Below are positions 32,001 through 47,000 of a stretch of DNA of 64,000 nt, piece by piece. Position 1 is the stretch's first letter, and the number at the start of each line of letters is the position of its first letter. Origin of the DNA: UBA5158 sp963692955 (GTDB lineage Bacteria; Pseudomonadota; Gammaproteobacteria; DSM-16500); contig OY843587.1 in the NCBI GenBank assembly GCA_963692955.1, positions 744,001-808,000 of the forward strand, in the 5' to 3' direction. Position numbers and translations under genes: made by a program. The notes below the pieces were generated by a model. That model made no database searches and was not told the DNA's origin. It saw only the letters and a program-made list of their open reading frames with translations.

Positions 32001-35000
32001 ACCATCAACTCCGCGCCAGTATTTACCACCACATCTTGGAATCCAAAACCTAACGCGTTGCCGTCGCCGACCACACTTAAAATACCGCCGTTAACCGTAG
32101 TGGTACCGGTGAAATCACCGTCATTAGATAAGGTCAACGTACCTGCGCCGGTTTTGGTTAACGCTAAGTTGCCAGAGAAAGTACCCGTGTAGGCGTCATT
32201 CGTGCTGTTGTTGACTGTCAGAGTACCTAACGTGCCGTTGCTATTAGTAATGTTAGCGGTACCATTCGTGCCGGTATCAAAAATTCCCGTCACCGTTTGT
32301 GAAAAACCATTCAAGTCGAAGGTAGCGGAATCCGATAATTCCAGCGCTGCGTTAACGGATAACGTATTATTGGCTCCGATCGTCAACGTACCGTTACTTA
32401 CAATCGTCGCACCTGAATAAGCGAGCGTGCCGGTTAACGTAATGTTACCCGTATCATTATTTGCATTTAAAAGTAAGCTACCAATATTACTGCCGATATT
32501 GCCAATCGTACTGTTGCCGGTAGAGTTGACGGTTAAGTCTTGGCCGCCAGTCGCGCCATTAACGCTGCTAATTGTTATATTGCCGCCAGTAATCGTCGTT
32601 GCTCCTTGGATAGTCAGGCCATCACTGTAATTTTGTGCGTTAGTCGTGTTGATCGTAGTAGCACCGCTGCCGAATGTGACAGGGCTGGTCACAGTTAAAC
32701 TTCCTAATGGCACAGTAGATCCCACTGGTCCGTTGATGGTAACACCCGTGCTGCCGCTGACGCTTAAATCAAAAGCGCTACCGGCCGCACTGTCGATCGC
32801 GCCGTCAAAAGTAATGGCACCCGAGCTACTGCTTAAACTAGAAGAATCATTTAATGTAATTGAACCGCCGTAAGTTTGTGAGCCCGTGGTTGCTACGGTC
32901 TCGGTATTAATCGTGCTGTCACCGGCAATATTGATGCTATCTAAAGGAGTGGTAGGATCACCGATGACAATCATGCCTGCGCCGACGGCACCCGATAATA
33001 AACCGTCACCTGAATCCGCGCCGTTGATGGAATTAATCGTAGTCGTGCCAGTGTTAACAATCGACAAAATACTTGAAGAGCCTAATACACCGGTACCATC
33101 TAAAGTAATGGCATTGACGCCGCCGATGGTACCTATGCTGCTGGCAGCCACAGTATAGTTATTCATTAAATCTATGCCGTTACTGCCGGCTTGTAGTGTG
33201 CCGCCTTTAAACGTAATTAAACCAGAGCCGAGCGCGTCATTACTCGATGCCGTCACCGTGCCAGAATTGATTGTCGTGCCGCCGGAATAAGAACTTTCAC
33301 CTGATAAAATTAACGCGCCGTTTTCAATCGAAACGCTAGTTGCGCCTTGGATCGCGCCAGACACATCACCGCCGCCGTTAATATCTAAGCTTACTAATGG
33401 CATAGCCGCGCCGACCGCGCCAGTAATATTGGTGCCGGCAGTACTGACTAAACTCACAGCCGCCATGCCGTCCAGCGTTGCCATGTTAATGCTGCCATTC
33501 GTAGTTGTCACAGTGGTAGCGCCGCTGAAATTAGTCGGGCCATTAAATGTCATGTTGCCAGAACCGGTAATAGCACCGCTTAAAGTCAGCGTCGAAGACG
33601 TTGAAGTATATAAGTTTACACCGCTAGCTAACGTAACATTACCATTCGCGACACTGAATAATGACAAGCTGCTAGCTAAGCTGCCCACCGCGGACACAAA
33701 ATCAGAATTAGTAAATGAATTAGCATTTGCGTCGCCGAGATCAACCGTATTCGCCCGGAAATTTAATCCCGTAATATTTCCATTTGAGGTAGGCGTCAGA
33801 GTGATAGCGGTAGCTAGAAAACCCCCGGTTGTGACATAGGCAAGAATATCTGAACTATCGGTAGTCGAAAAAGTTGAAAAAGTATAGTTACCGCTGCTAT
33901 CAGTCGTTACCGTTCCAATACTGACGCCGCCCAATGTAAAGGTAATCGAATCATCATCACCGCCAATAACTTGACCAGAAACAATGCGAGCACTCGCACC
34001 ACTTAGTACAAGCACCCCAGCGCCAGTTTTGGTGGAGGTAAAATTCTTATTGAGAGTATCGGTAATATCTAAAGTTTCACTAGGGTTGGTCACACCAATT
34101 GTCGCGTCGCTTCCTAAAATCACATCACTCAACACGTTTGTTACGTTACTGCTAATGTCCGCGATCGCACCCGCGTTATTTAAACCGGTTCCATTCGCAG
34201 TGATAGCATTCGCAAAGGTCGTACCTGAAATGGTGTTAAGCGCTAGTTCCGCGCCTGAATTTATGGTGACAGCGCCACTTCCAATTGAATTGACATTCGT
34301 CAATTCTAATTCACCAAATTGGACTGTCGTCGCTCCGCTATAAACTGAATTATTACCGCTTAATGCTAATATGCCAGTATCAGCAGATGTATTACCCGCA
34401 TTGAGATTACCCGCTCCTGCAATCGTGCCGGAATAACTATCCGTGTTAGCACCTGTCGCAACGGTTAATGTATTTCCGCTGGCTAAATTCGTAATGCTGC
34501 CCGCGCCTGTAAGTGGGCCGATGATAGTGCTAAAACTATTTAAATTTAACGTGGCGCCGGCAGCGATATCGATAGCGCTGTTAGCCGATGTCGCGTTCGT
34601 CGCACCAACTTCTAATGTGCCGGCCGTTAACGTTGTCGCGCCGCTATAAGTATTCATACCGCTTAATTCAAGAACTCCTGAGCCCGCTGTCGTTATGCCG
34701 TTGCTTCCAGTCATGCCATTCGTAATATTTAAAGTTTCATTACTGTTAGTCACACCGATAGAAGCACTGCTTCCTAATATCACATCACTTAAGGTGTTCG
34801 TTAAACCACTGCTAACATCCGCAATACCACCCGCGTTACTTAAACCGGTTCCATTCACAGTGATGGCGTTAGCGAAGGTTGTATTTGCAACGGTGCTAAT
34901 CTCTAGTTCCGCGCCTGAATTAATTGTGACAGCACCACTGCCTATTGAATTGGCGTTCGGCACTTCTAATTCACCAAACTGAACTGTGGTCGTTCCGCTA

Positions 35001-38000
35001 TAGCTGGTATTACTACCGGTTAATTCAAATATGCCGCTATCAGCAGATGTATTACCGATGGTAAAGCCACCGGCACCTGCAAGTGTACCGGCGAAAATAT
35101 CTGTGTTAGCACCCATTGCAACCGTTAATTGTCCGCTAGTTAAATTTATACTGCCCGCGCCTGTTAATGGGCCAATGACAGTGCTAAAGCCATTTAAATT
35201 TAACGTGCTGCCTGAGGCGATATTGATAGCGCTGCTGGCCGATGTCGCGTTCGCCGCACCAACTTCTAATGTTCCTGCTGTTAACATTGTGGCGCCGCTA
35301 TAAGAATTCGCGCCGCTTAATTCAAGGACGCCTGCGCCCACTTTCGTTAAACCATTGCTGCCACTCATGCCATTCGTAATATTTAACGTTTCGTCGCTGT
35401 TAGTCACACCGATGGAAACACCGCTTCCTAATATCACATCACTCAATATGTTCGTTAAGCCACTGCTATTGTCCACGATACCGCCGGCGTTACTTAAACC
35501 GCTTCCATTCACAGTGATGGCGTTAGCAAAAGTTGGATCTACATTGGCGTTAATTGCTAATTCCGTACCGGAATTTATGGTGACAGCGCCACTTCCCATT
35601 GAATTGGCGTTCGTCACTTCTAATTCACCAAACTGTACTGTGGTCGTGCCGCTATAGCCGGTATTACTACCACTTAATTCTAATACGCCGGTATCAGCGG
35701 ATGTATTACCCACATTGAGATTACCTGCACCTGCAATCGTACCGGAGAAATTATCCGTGCTAGCGCCTGTCGCAACGGTTAATGTGTTTCCATTAACTAA
35801 ATTCGTGATACTACCTGCACCTGTTAGCGGGCCTATGAGAGTGCTGAAGCCATTTAAATTTAATGTGGAGCCGGCAGCGATATTGATAGCGCTGCTAGCC
35901 GATGTCGCGTTCGTCGCACCAACTTCTAATGTCCCTGCGGTTAACATTGTCGCGCCGCTATAAGAATTCGCGCCGCTTAATTCGAGGGCCCCTGCGCCCA
36001 GTTTCGTTAAACTATTGCTGCCACTCATGCCATCCGTAATATTTAACGTTTCATTACTATTAGTCACGGCGATGGAAACACTGCTGCCTAATATCACATC
36101 ACTCAATACGTTCGTTAAGCCGCTGCTACTGTCCGCGATACTACCCGCGCTACTTAAACCGGTTCCATTCACAGTGATGGCGTTAGCGAAAGTTGAATTT
36201 GAACTGGTGTTAAGCGCTAATTCCGCGCCTGAATTGATGGTGACAGCGCCACTGCCCATTGAATTGGCATTCGTCACGCCTAATTCACCAAACTGTACTG
36301 TGGTCGTGCCGCTATAACCGGTATTACTACCGCTTAATACTAATATGCCGGTATCAGCAGATGTATTACCCACATTTAGATTACCTGCTCCTGCAAGCGT
36401 ACCGGAGAAACTACCCGTATTAGCACCTGTCGCAACGGTTAATGTGTTTCCATTAGCTAAATTCGTAATACTGCCAGCACCTGATAGTGGGCCAATGACA
36501 GTGTTAAAACTATTTAAATTTAACGTGGAGCCGGCAGCGATATTGATAGCGCTGCTCGCCGATGTCGCGTTCGTCGCACCAACTTCTAATGTCCCCGCAG
36601 TTAACATTGTCGCGCCGCTATAAGAATTCGCGCCGCTTAATTCAAGGACGCCTGCGCCCAGTTTTGTTAAGCCATTGCTGCCACTCATGCCATTCGTAAT
36701 ATTTAAAGTTTCATTACCATTAGTCACAGCGATGGAAGCACTGCTTCCTAATATCACATCACTTAAAACGTTCGTTAATCCGCTGCTAATGTCCGCAATA
36801 CCACCCGCGTTACTTAAACCGGTTCCATTCACAGTGATTGCATTAGCGAAGGTTGTATTTGCAGCGGTGCTAATCTCTAGTTCCGCACCTGAATTAATCG
36901 TGATAGCGCCACTACCTATTGAATTGGCGGTCGGTACTTCTAATTCACCAAACTGTACTGTGGTCGCTCCGCTATAACCGGTATTACTACCGCTTAACAC
37001 TAAAATGCCGGTATCAGCAGATGTATTACCCACATTGAGATTACCTGCTCCTGTAATCGTACCGGAGAAACTATCCGTACTAGCACCTGTCGCAACGGTT
37101 AATGTGTTTCCATTAGCTAAATTCGTAATACTGCCAGCACCTGATAGTGGGCCAATGACAGTGTTAAAACTATTTAAATTTAACGTGGTGCCGGCAGCGA
37201 TATTGATAGCGCTGCTCGCCGATGTCGCGTTCGTCGCACCAACTTCTAATGTTCCTGCGGTTAACATTGTCGCGCCGCTATAAGTATTCGCGCCGCTTAA
37301 TTCAAGGACGCCTGCGCCCAGTTTCGTTAAACCATTGCTGCCACTCATGCCATTCGTAATATTTAACGTTTCATTACTGTTAGTCGCACCAATTGAAGAA
37401 CTGCTGCCTAATATCACATCACTCAATACGTTCGTTAATCCGCTGCTGCTATCCGCGATACCACCCACGCTACTTACACCGCTTCCATTCACAGTGATGG
37501 CGTTAGCGAAGGTTGAATTTGCACTGGTGTTAAGCGCTAATTCCGCGCCTGAATTGATGGTGACAGCGCCACTTCCCATTGAATTGCCGTTCGTCACTTC
37601 TAATTCGCCAAACTGCACTGTAGTCGTGCCGCTATAGCCGGTATTACTACCACTTAATTCTAATACGCCGGTATCAGCAGAGGTATTACCTATGGTGAGA
37701 CTTCCAGCACCGGCAATTGTTCCTGAGTAAATATCCGTATTAGTACCCGTCGCAACCGTTAATGTTTTGCCGCTAGCTAAATTGGTAATACTGCCCGCAC
37801 CCGTTAGTGGGCCCAAGACAGTGCTAAAACTATTTAAATTTAACGTGCTGCCGGCAGCGATATTGATAGCACTGCTCGCCGAGGTCGCATTTGTCGCGCC
37901 TACTTCTAATGTACCTGCGGTTAACATTGTCGCGCCGCTATAAGTATTCGCGCCGCTTAATTCAAGGGTCCCTGCGCCCACTATCGTTAAGCCATTACTG

Positions 38001-41000
38001 CCATTCATACCATTCGTAATATTTAAAGTTTCATTATTGTTAGTCGCACCAATTGAAGAACTGCTGCCTAATATCACATTGCTTAATGTGTTCGTTAATC
38101 CGCTGCTAATGTCCGCGATACTACCCGCATTACTTATACCGTTTCCATTAGCAGTGATGGCGTTTGCAAAGGTTGTATTTGCACTTGTGCTAAGTGCTAG
38201 TTCGGTACCAGAATTGATAATGACAGCGCCAGTTCCCATTGAATTGGCGTTCGTCGCTTCTAATTCACCAAACTGCACTGTAGTCGTGCCGCTATAGCCA
38301 CTACTACTGCCACTTAATTCTAAAACGCCGGTATCAGCAGATGTGTTACCTACATTGAGATTACCAGCTCCTGCTATTGTTCCTGAGAAAATATCTGTGG
38401 TAGCACCCGTAGCAACCGTTAAAGCTTGTCCGCTAGCTAAATTCGTGATGCTGCCAGAACCCGTCAACGGGCCGATAGTAGCACTCAAGCTATTCAAATT
38501 TAACGTGGCGCCACTGCTAATGCTGACGGGACCACTACCAATCGCATTCGCCACGCCTACTGTTAGAGTTCCAACCGCAATAGTGGTAGTGCCGGTATAA
38601 GTATTATGGCCCGTCAGTTTTAATGCGCCCGTATCTCCCGCAATGCGCCCAACGGTGATACCGCCAGACCCTGAAATAATACCACTGTAAGTATCCGTGC
38701 TAGCGCCTTCTGAAATCGTTAATACGCCGCCAGCTGTGGTAACGCTGCCGGAGCCCGTGAGCTGGCCGATCGCGTCGTTAAAACCATTCATGTTTAATGT
38801 GCTAGCAATGATTGAGACATTGCTGGTGTTAGCGATAGCATTAGCCACTCCTAACTCTAATGACCCGGTTCCTTCTATTAACGTTGTACCAGAATAAGAG
38901 TTCGCGGCGGTTAATTCTAATGTACCTGCTCCTGATTTAATGATGCCGGCGGCACCTGTTAACGCATCGGAGATAACTAAAGTGTCAGTGGAGTTGCTAA
39001 CGTCAATACCGGCACTCGTTCCCAAACTTAAGTTTGACAACGTATTGGTAGAGCTGCTTGTACTAGTATCAACAATAGCACCCGCGTTACTCACGCCTGA
39101 ACCATTGGCGGTGATCGCACTACTAAAAGTCGTGTTTGCAGAAGTATTAAGAATCAATTCCGCGCCTGAAGCTATCGTGTTTAAAGTCGCTGCTAAGGAA
39201 TTATTAGCTGAGACCTGTAAAATACCATCTTGAATAACACTATTGGCTAAAGAAGAATTATTTCCACTCAAAGTTAACGTACCTGTGTCCGCTGAAGTAT
39301 TGCCTAATTGGAAGGTCCCCGCGCCGGCAAAAGTTCCAGAGTAAGTACTACTTGTGGCGCCTTGAACAGTCGTTAATGTTTTTCCAGTAGCTATATTCGT
39401 AATGCTGCCCGCACCGGACAAAGAACCGATCTGCGTACTGAAGCCATTAAGATTTAACGTTGCCCCGGCAGCAATATTGATAGCACTGCTAACAGAAGTC
39501 GCGTTTGTCGCCCCTACTTGTAAAGTACCGCCGGCAAGTGTTGTCGCGCCAGAATAAGTTTCCAAACCCGAAGCAACCAAAGTACCGCTATTCAAAGTCA
39601 AAGCAGTAGTTCCGCTAATTACACCTGAAAGCGTACCGCCCCCGCTAATATTAACAGTAGATAAACTTTCTAAATTACCAACACTTCCTGCAATTGTACT
39701 GCCCGTAGCGGTGGATAGGGTCAATGCTTCCGGTGTAGTGGTACTGCTATTGATAGCAGCGGCACTGTTAAACGTGATAGCGCCGCTGTTTGATGTCAGT
39801 GTGCTGCCGGTGTCCAACGTGACCGCGCCGCTATAACTTTGCGCGCCATTTGTCGTAATCGTGGCAGTGTTAATCGCGCTTGTGCTTAAAACAGCGAGAC
39901 TACTAAGTGGATTTCCCGCCCCAACTGCCCCGTTGAAGGTAATTAAGCCTGTACCATTATTGCCGCTGAACGTACCTGCCCCAGAAGATGCGCCATTTAA
40001 GGCAGCAAACGTAGTCGTTCCCGAATTAACGACGGTTAAAGTAACACCGGAAGCTAACGTACCCACGCCGCTCATAGTAATATTTTTATTGCCACTAATC
40101 ATGGTTGAAGCATTAACAGAATAATTATTTGCTAAATTAATTCCGTTAGTTAACGCAAAAAATTTCGTCGCCCCGCCCAGAACTATATTCCCAACACCTG
40201 CAGCGTTAGAATTCCCCACCACAAAAGTACCTGCATTCAAAAATAAGCTATCAACACCGGCGTTTCCAAAAGTATTATTGCCGGAGTAAAGCATGGTAAG
40301 AGAGGTAGCTTGAGTTAACGTGAATGCACCACTGATATTGCCCCCTAGCGTATTTTCCGGCGAATTATTTCCACCCTTGATCGTGGTATTTCCGGTTAAA
40401 ACAATAGGATTATTTACCACCATCTGAGATAAACCATCAAATGATAATGCGTTGCCTGCTAAACTAATTATCGCGGTGCCATTAGATAGAGTGCCTGAGA
40501 AATTCAAATCCAAGTTACTGCCGGAAGAAACAGTGATGCTACTGGAATTATTAGTGCCATTACCCAAAGCACCCGTGCTGGTTATACTTAAAATACCACT
40601 AGAAACAGTGGTCGCGCCGGTATAAGTATTTGTGCCAGACAGGGTTAAAGTCGCCCCACCATTCTGGGTAAGACTCGTTACACTCGTGCCCGTACCATTA
40701 GTAATCGCGCCAGATTCACTAATGCCGCCAGCAGTATTAAAGGTTAAAGTGTCTGTGACATTCGCCGCACTCGTGATACCACCAGACAGAATCAACGAGC
40801 CACCACTAGCCGCACCGATGGTGCTAGTCGTATTTAATTTAATTGCGCCACCGAAAGTACCCGTTCCTGAGGTGCTAGTTTCATATAAAGCACCCGTTGA
40901 GCTAATACCGCTGCCATTTAAAGTGATAGGAGCCGCGGCATTATAAGCAAAAGCACCTAAATCCAGTTCGGCGCCTGAAGTAACGCTAACGCCTGAAGTA

Positions 41001-44000
41001 TAAGAACCCGAACTTCCTAACGCACCCGCGCTGTCTTCGAAAAGTATGCCGCTAGAGACAGTTGTCGCGCCGGTATAAGTATCTGCGCCAGACAAAGTTA
41101 ACGTCCCCGCGCCATTCTGGGTAAGACTCGTTACGCTCGTGCCCGTACCATTAGTAATCGCGCCAGATTCATTAATGCTGCCAGCAGTATTAAATGTTAA
41201 AGTGTCTGTGACATTCGCAGCACTCGTGATGCCACCAGACAGACTCAGCGTACCGCCGCTAATCGCACCAATCGTGCTAGCCGTGTTTAATGTAATTGCA
41301 CCAGAGTAAGTAACCGAACCTGTTGTTGCTGTATCGTATAAAGCACCCGTCGAGCTAATACCGCTGCCATTTAAGGTTAAAGGAACACTCGCAGAGAGAG
41401 CGACATTACTGAGATCCAGTGCCGCGCCATTGCTAACAGACACCGAAGCAAAATTATTCGTACCATTACCCAAAGCACCCGCGCTGGTTAAACTTAAAAT
41501 ACCACTAGAAACTGTGACAGCTCCCGTTGCTGTATTGGTGCCGCCCAAGGCCAGGGTGCCACCGGTGCCCGATTCTGTTAACCCGCCGCTGCCCGCGATA
41601 ATACCGTTATACGTTAGCGTTATACCGGAAGCCTCTGAAATAGTGCCAGTGCCTGTCATTGCAATACCGCGATTAGCATTCAAAGTGAAAGCGGTCGTGG
41701 TGGTTGCTAATAACGTACCACCATTAAAAACAATATTACCGGCTGCTGCAGAACTTGGGTCCGCGCCCAAACCGGAATCAGCGCCAATACTTAATTTGCC
41801 GCCACTCAAGGTGGTGACACCGGTATAAGTATTCACCCCAGAAAGTGTTACGGTTCCAGCGCCAGACATAGTCACACCACCTGCGCCGTTACCAATAATG
41901 CCAGATTCATTGATGCTGCCAGGCGAGTTAAACGTTAAAAGGTTTGCGCCATTGCTAACATTGCCAGACAGACTCAGTGTGCCGCCACTAGCCGCACCGA
42001 TGGTGCTAGCCGTATTTAATGTAATCCCGCCGGTGAAAGAACCCGTTCCTGAACTGCTTGTTTCATATAAAGCACCCGTCGAACTAACGCCGCTGCCATT
42101 TAATGTTAAAGGAACACTCGCAGAGAGAGCGACATTACTGAGATCCAGTGCTGAGCCATTGCTGACAGACACCGAAGCAAAATTATTCGTACCATTACCC
42201 AAAGCACCCGCGCTGGTTAGACTTAAAATACCACTCGTAACACTCACAGCACCCGTTGCTGTATTTGCGCCACCCAGAACTAAAGTACCGGCACCGGATT
42301 GCGCCAGCGTTCCGGAGCCTGCGATGATGCCATTATAAGTCAGCGCTGTACTCGAGGCAGGCATGATGGTCGCGGCACCTGTTAAAGCAATACCGCGATT
42401 AGCATTAAGCGTGAACCCAGAGCTTGTAATTAATGTCCCACCATTAAAGATCAGGTCATTTGCAGTCGCAGTACCTGGTGCGGCACCCAAATTAGCATCT
42501 GCGCCAATACTGACTGTCGTACCAATTGTTGTAGCGCCCGTATAGGTACTATTACCAGAAACGGTGAGAACGCCAGAGCCAATACCATTGCTACCATTGA
42601 GATAACTAATGCCATAACCACCACTAATAATGCTTGAAATCGTACTACTGGAACCCGGATTGTTCATCGTAACAGAAATATTATTTCCTAAGGTGATAGA
42701 TCCGGATAAAGTGGTTGCCCCACCCAACTGAAAACTACCGTTAGCTATTATACTATTCGTAAAATTTGTAGCATTGTTTGAAGCCCGTATTCCCGCATTA
42801 CCGGTGCCATTAATCGTGATACTCCCCAATACTTCGCCTGTGCCCTGAGCAGCAATCCAGCCTGCGTCAATAACATTACCGCCAGTATAGGTATTACTTG
42901 ATCCTAACACTGCGACAATACCATTAGCATTTGTGGATGTATCATTGACTGTTAACGTACCCGATCCCTGGACTACACCTGTTATATTGATACCTACACC
43001 GGTACTATTATTTCCTTCTGGATTAAACGTTCCGCCGCCCGCACCTAAAGTGATTGTGTTGCCAATAGTGAAGTAATACGCGTTAAAGGCCAATGCGAAC
43101 GTACCATTATCTAATGTTAGGCCGCCGGTACCAATACCAGAGGCGTTGGATCCAGATCCAACTTGTAGGGTACCGCCGTTGGTTACCGTTGTGGTGCCGG
43201 TATAAGTATTTGCACCTGTATAGGATAACGTTCCAGAACCAATCTGGCTGACACTGGTCGTGCCCGAACCATTAACAATCGCGCCAGATTCATTGACAGC
43301 GCCAGCAGAATTAAACGTGACAAGGTTTGTAGCATTACTCGAGATACCACCTGACAAGTTCAGTGTGCTACTACTACCCGCCGCACCAATTGTGCTAGCA
43401 GAGTTTAATGTAATTGCACCAGAGTACGTAGCCGAACCTGTTGTTGCTGTATCATATAAAGCACCCGTCGAGCTAATACCGCTGCCGTTTAAAGTAATAG
43501 GAACCGCGGCACTATATGTAAAAGCACCTAAATCCAGTGCGGCGCCTGAAGTAACGCTAACGCCTGAAGTATAAGAACCCGAACTACCTAAAGCACCCGC
43601 GCTGTTTGCAAAAAGTATACCGCTAGAGACAGTTGTCGCGCCGGTATAAGTATTTGCGCCAGACAGAGTTAACGTCCCCGCGCCATTCTGGGTAAGACTC
43701 GTTACGCTCGTGCCCGTACCATTAGTAATCGCGCCAGATTCATTAATGCTGCCAGCAGTATTAAATGTTAAAGTATCTGTGACATTCGCGGCACTCGTGA
43801 TGCTACCAGACAGACTCAGCGTGCCGCCGCTAGCCGCACCGATGGTGCTAGCCGAACCTAAACTAATTGCGCCGCCGTAAGAACCCGTACTTGAGGTGCT
43901 TGTTTCATATAAAGCACCTGTCGAACTAACACCGCTCCCGTTTAAGGTTAAAGGAACACTCGCAGAGAGAGTGACATTACCTAAATCCAGTGCCGCGCCA

Positions 44001-47000
44001 TTGCTAACAGACACCGAAGCAAAATTATTCGTACCATTCCCCAAAGCACCCGCGCTGGTTAAACTTAAAGTACCACTAGAAACTGTCACCGCTCCCGTTG
44101 CTGTATTGGTGCCGCCCAAGGCCAGGGTGCCACCGGTGCCCGATTCTGTTAACCCGCCGCTGCCCGCGATAATACCGTTATACGTTAACGTTATACCGGA
44201 AGCCTCTGAAATAGTGCCAGTGCCTGTCATTGCAATACCGCGATTAGCATTCAAAGTGAAAGCCGTCGTGGTGGTTGCTAATAACGTACCACCATTAAAA
44301 ACAATATTACCGGCTGCTGCAGAACTTGGGTCCGCGCCCAAACCGGAATCAGCGCCAATACTTAATTTGCCGCCACTCAAGGTGGTGACACCGGTATAAG
44401 TATTCACCCCAGAAAGTGTTACGGTTCCAGCGCCAGACATTGTCACACCACCTGCGCCGTTACCAATAATGCCAGATTCATTGATGCTGCCAGGCGAGTT
44501 AAACGTTAAAAGGTTTGCGCCATTGCTAACATTGCCAGACAGACTCAGTGTGCCGCCACTAGCCGCGCCGATGGTGCTAGCCGTATTTAATGTAATTGTG
44601 CCACCGAAAGATCCCGTACCTGAGGTGCTAGTTTCATATAAAGCACCCGTCGAGCTAATACCACTGCCGTTTAAAGTAATAGGAACTGCGGCACTATAAG
44701 TAAAAGCACCTAAATCCAGTGCTGCACCTGAAGAAACGCTAACGCCTGAAGTACTTCCAAAAGCACCCGCGCTGTCTTCGAAAAGTATGCCACTAGAGAC
44801 AGTTGTCGCGCCGGTATATGAATTTGCACCAGTCAGCGTTACTGTGCCTGTATCGCTGATAATTGAATTCACTGAGAGAGCTGCGACGTTACTACCAATA
44901 GCACCGCTAACAGTGCTGGAGCCGGTCGTGTTGATCGTTAAGTTTTGCCCGCTGGTCGCGCCATTAATACTGCTAAAGGAAAGATTGCTGCCCGTGAAAG
45001 TAGAAGCAACATTTAACGTTGTCGCTCCGGTATAGCCTTGCGCGCCAGTCGTAGTGATTGCCGAAGTATTTACTGTAGTGGTACCGGTGATACCGATACT
45101 GTTAAGTGCAGTCGCACCCACAATCCCGCCGAAGGTAATTGCGCCAGCGCCTGCGACGCCAGTAATGGTACCGTTACCAGAAGCTGCGCCATTCACTACA
45201 CCTAACGTTGTCGTGCCGGTGTTACTAATAGATAATGTACTGCCGGAACCTAATGTGCCTGTTCCACTTAACGTAATATTATTCGCGGTCCCGCCAATCG
45301 TGCCGGTATCACTCGCCGTCACAGAATAGGCATTCGTAAGAGAAATGCCGCTACTTGCTGCTTGTAACGTACCGCCATTAAAGATCAAGCTGCCGGTGTT
45401 TAACGCGCTGTTATTACCCACACTTAACGTACCAAAACCTAATGTAGTGCTACCCGTATAACTATTTGCGACTGACAGCGTTAATGTACCCGTATCGCTG
45501 CTAACGGAATTCACGGAAAGCGCTGCAATATTACTGCCAATAACACCGCTAACACTGCTAGCGCCAGTCGTATTGATCGTTAAGTTTTGCCCGCTAGTCG
45601 CGCCGTTAATACTGCTAAAGGTAAGATTGCCACCTGTGAAGATCGAAGCAACATTTAACGTTGTCGCTCCGGTATAGCCTTGCGCGCCAGTCGTAGTGAT
45701 TGCCGAAGTATTTACTGTAGTGGTACCGGTGATACCGATACTGTTAAGTGCAGTCGCACCCACAATACCGCCGAAGGTAATCGCGCCAGCGCCTGCGACG
45801 CCAGTAATGGTACCGTTACCGGAAGCTGCGCCATTCACTACACCTAACGTTGTCGTGCCGGTGTTACTAATAGATAATGTACTGCCGGAACCTAATGTAC
45901 CCGTTCCACTTAACGTAATATTATTCGCGGTCCCGCCAATCGTGCCGGTATCACTCGCCGTTACAGAATAGGCATTCGCAAGAGAAATGCCGCTACTTGC
46001 TGCTTGTAACGTACCGCCGTTAAAGATCAAGCTGCCGGTGTTTAACGCGCTGTTATTACCAACACTTAATTTACCAAAGCCTAATGTAGTGCTACCCGTA
46101 TAACTATTTGCGACTGACAGCGTTAATGTACCCGTATCGCTGCTAACGGAATTCACGGAAAGCGCTGCAATATTACTGCCAATAACACCGCTAACACTGC
46201 TAGCGCCAGTCGTATTGATCGTTAAGTTTTGCCCGCTGGTCGCGCCATTAATACTGCTAAAGGTAAGATTGCCACCTGTGAAGATCGAAGCAACATTTAA
46301 CGTTGTCGCTCCGGTATAGCCTTGCGCGCCAGTCGTAGTGATTGCCGAAGTATTTACTGTAGTGGTACCGGTGATACCGATACTGTTAAGTGCAGTCGCA
46401 CCCACAATCCCGCCGAAGGTAATTGCGCCAGCGCCTGCGACGCCAGTAATGGTACCGTTACCAGAAGCTGCGCCATTCACTACACCTAACGTTGTCGTGC
46501 CGGTGTTACTAATAGATAATGTACTGCCGGAACCTAATGTGCCTGTTCCACTTAACGTAATATTATTCGCGGTCCCGCCAATCGTGCCGGTATCACTCGC
46601 CGTCACAGAATAGGCATTCGTAAGAGAAATGCCGCTACTTGCTGCTTGTAACGTACCGCCATTAAAGATCAAGCTGCCGGTGTTTAACGCGCTGTTATTA
46701 CCCACACTTAACGTACCAAAACCTAATGTAGTGCTACCCGTATAACTATTTGCGACTGACAGCGTTAATGTACCCGTATCGCTGCTAACGGAATTCACGG
46801 AAAGCGCTGCAATATTACTGCCAATGACACCGCTAACACTGCTAGCGCCAGTCGTATTGATCGTTAAGTTTTGCCCGCTAGTCGCGCCGTTAATACTGCT
46901 AAAGGTAAGATTGCCACCTGTGAAGATCGAAGCAACATTTAACGTTGTCGCTCCGGTATATGCTTGCGCGCCAGTCGTAGAGATTGCCGAAGTATTTACT

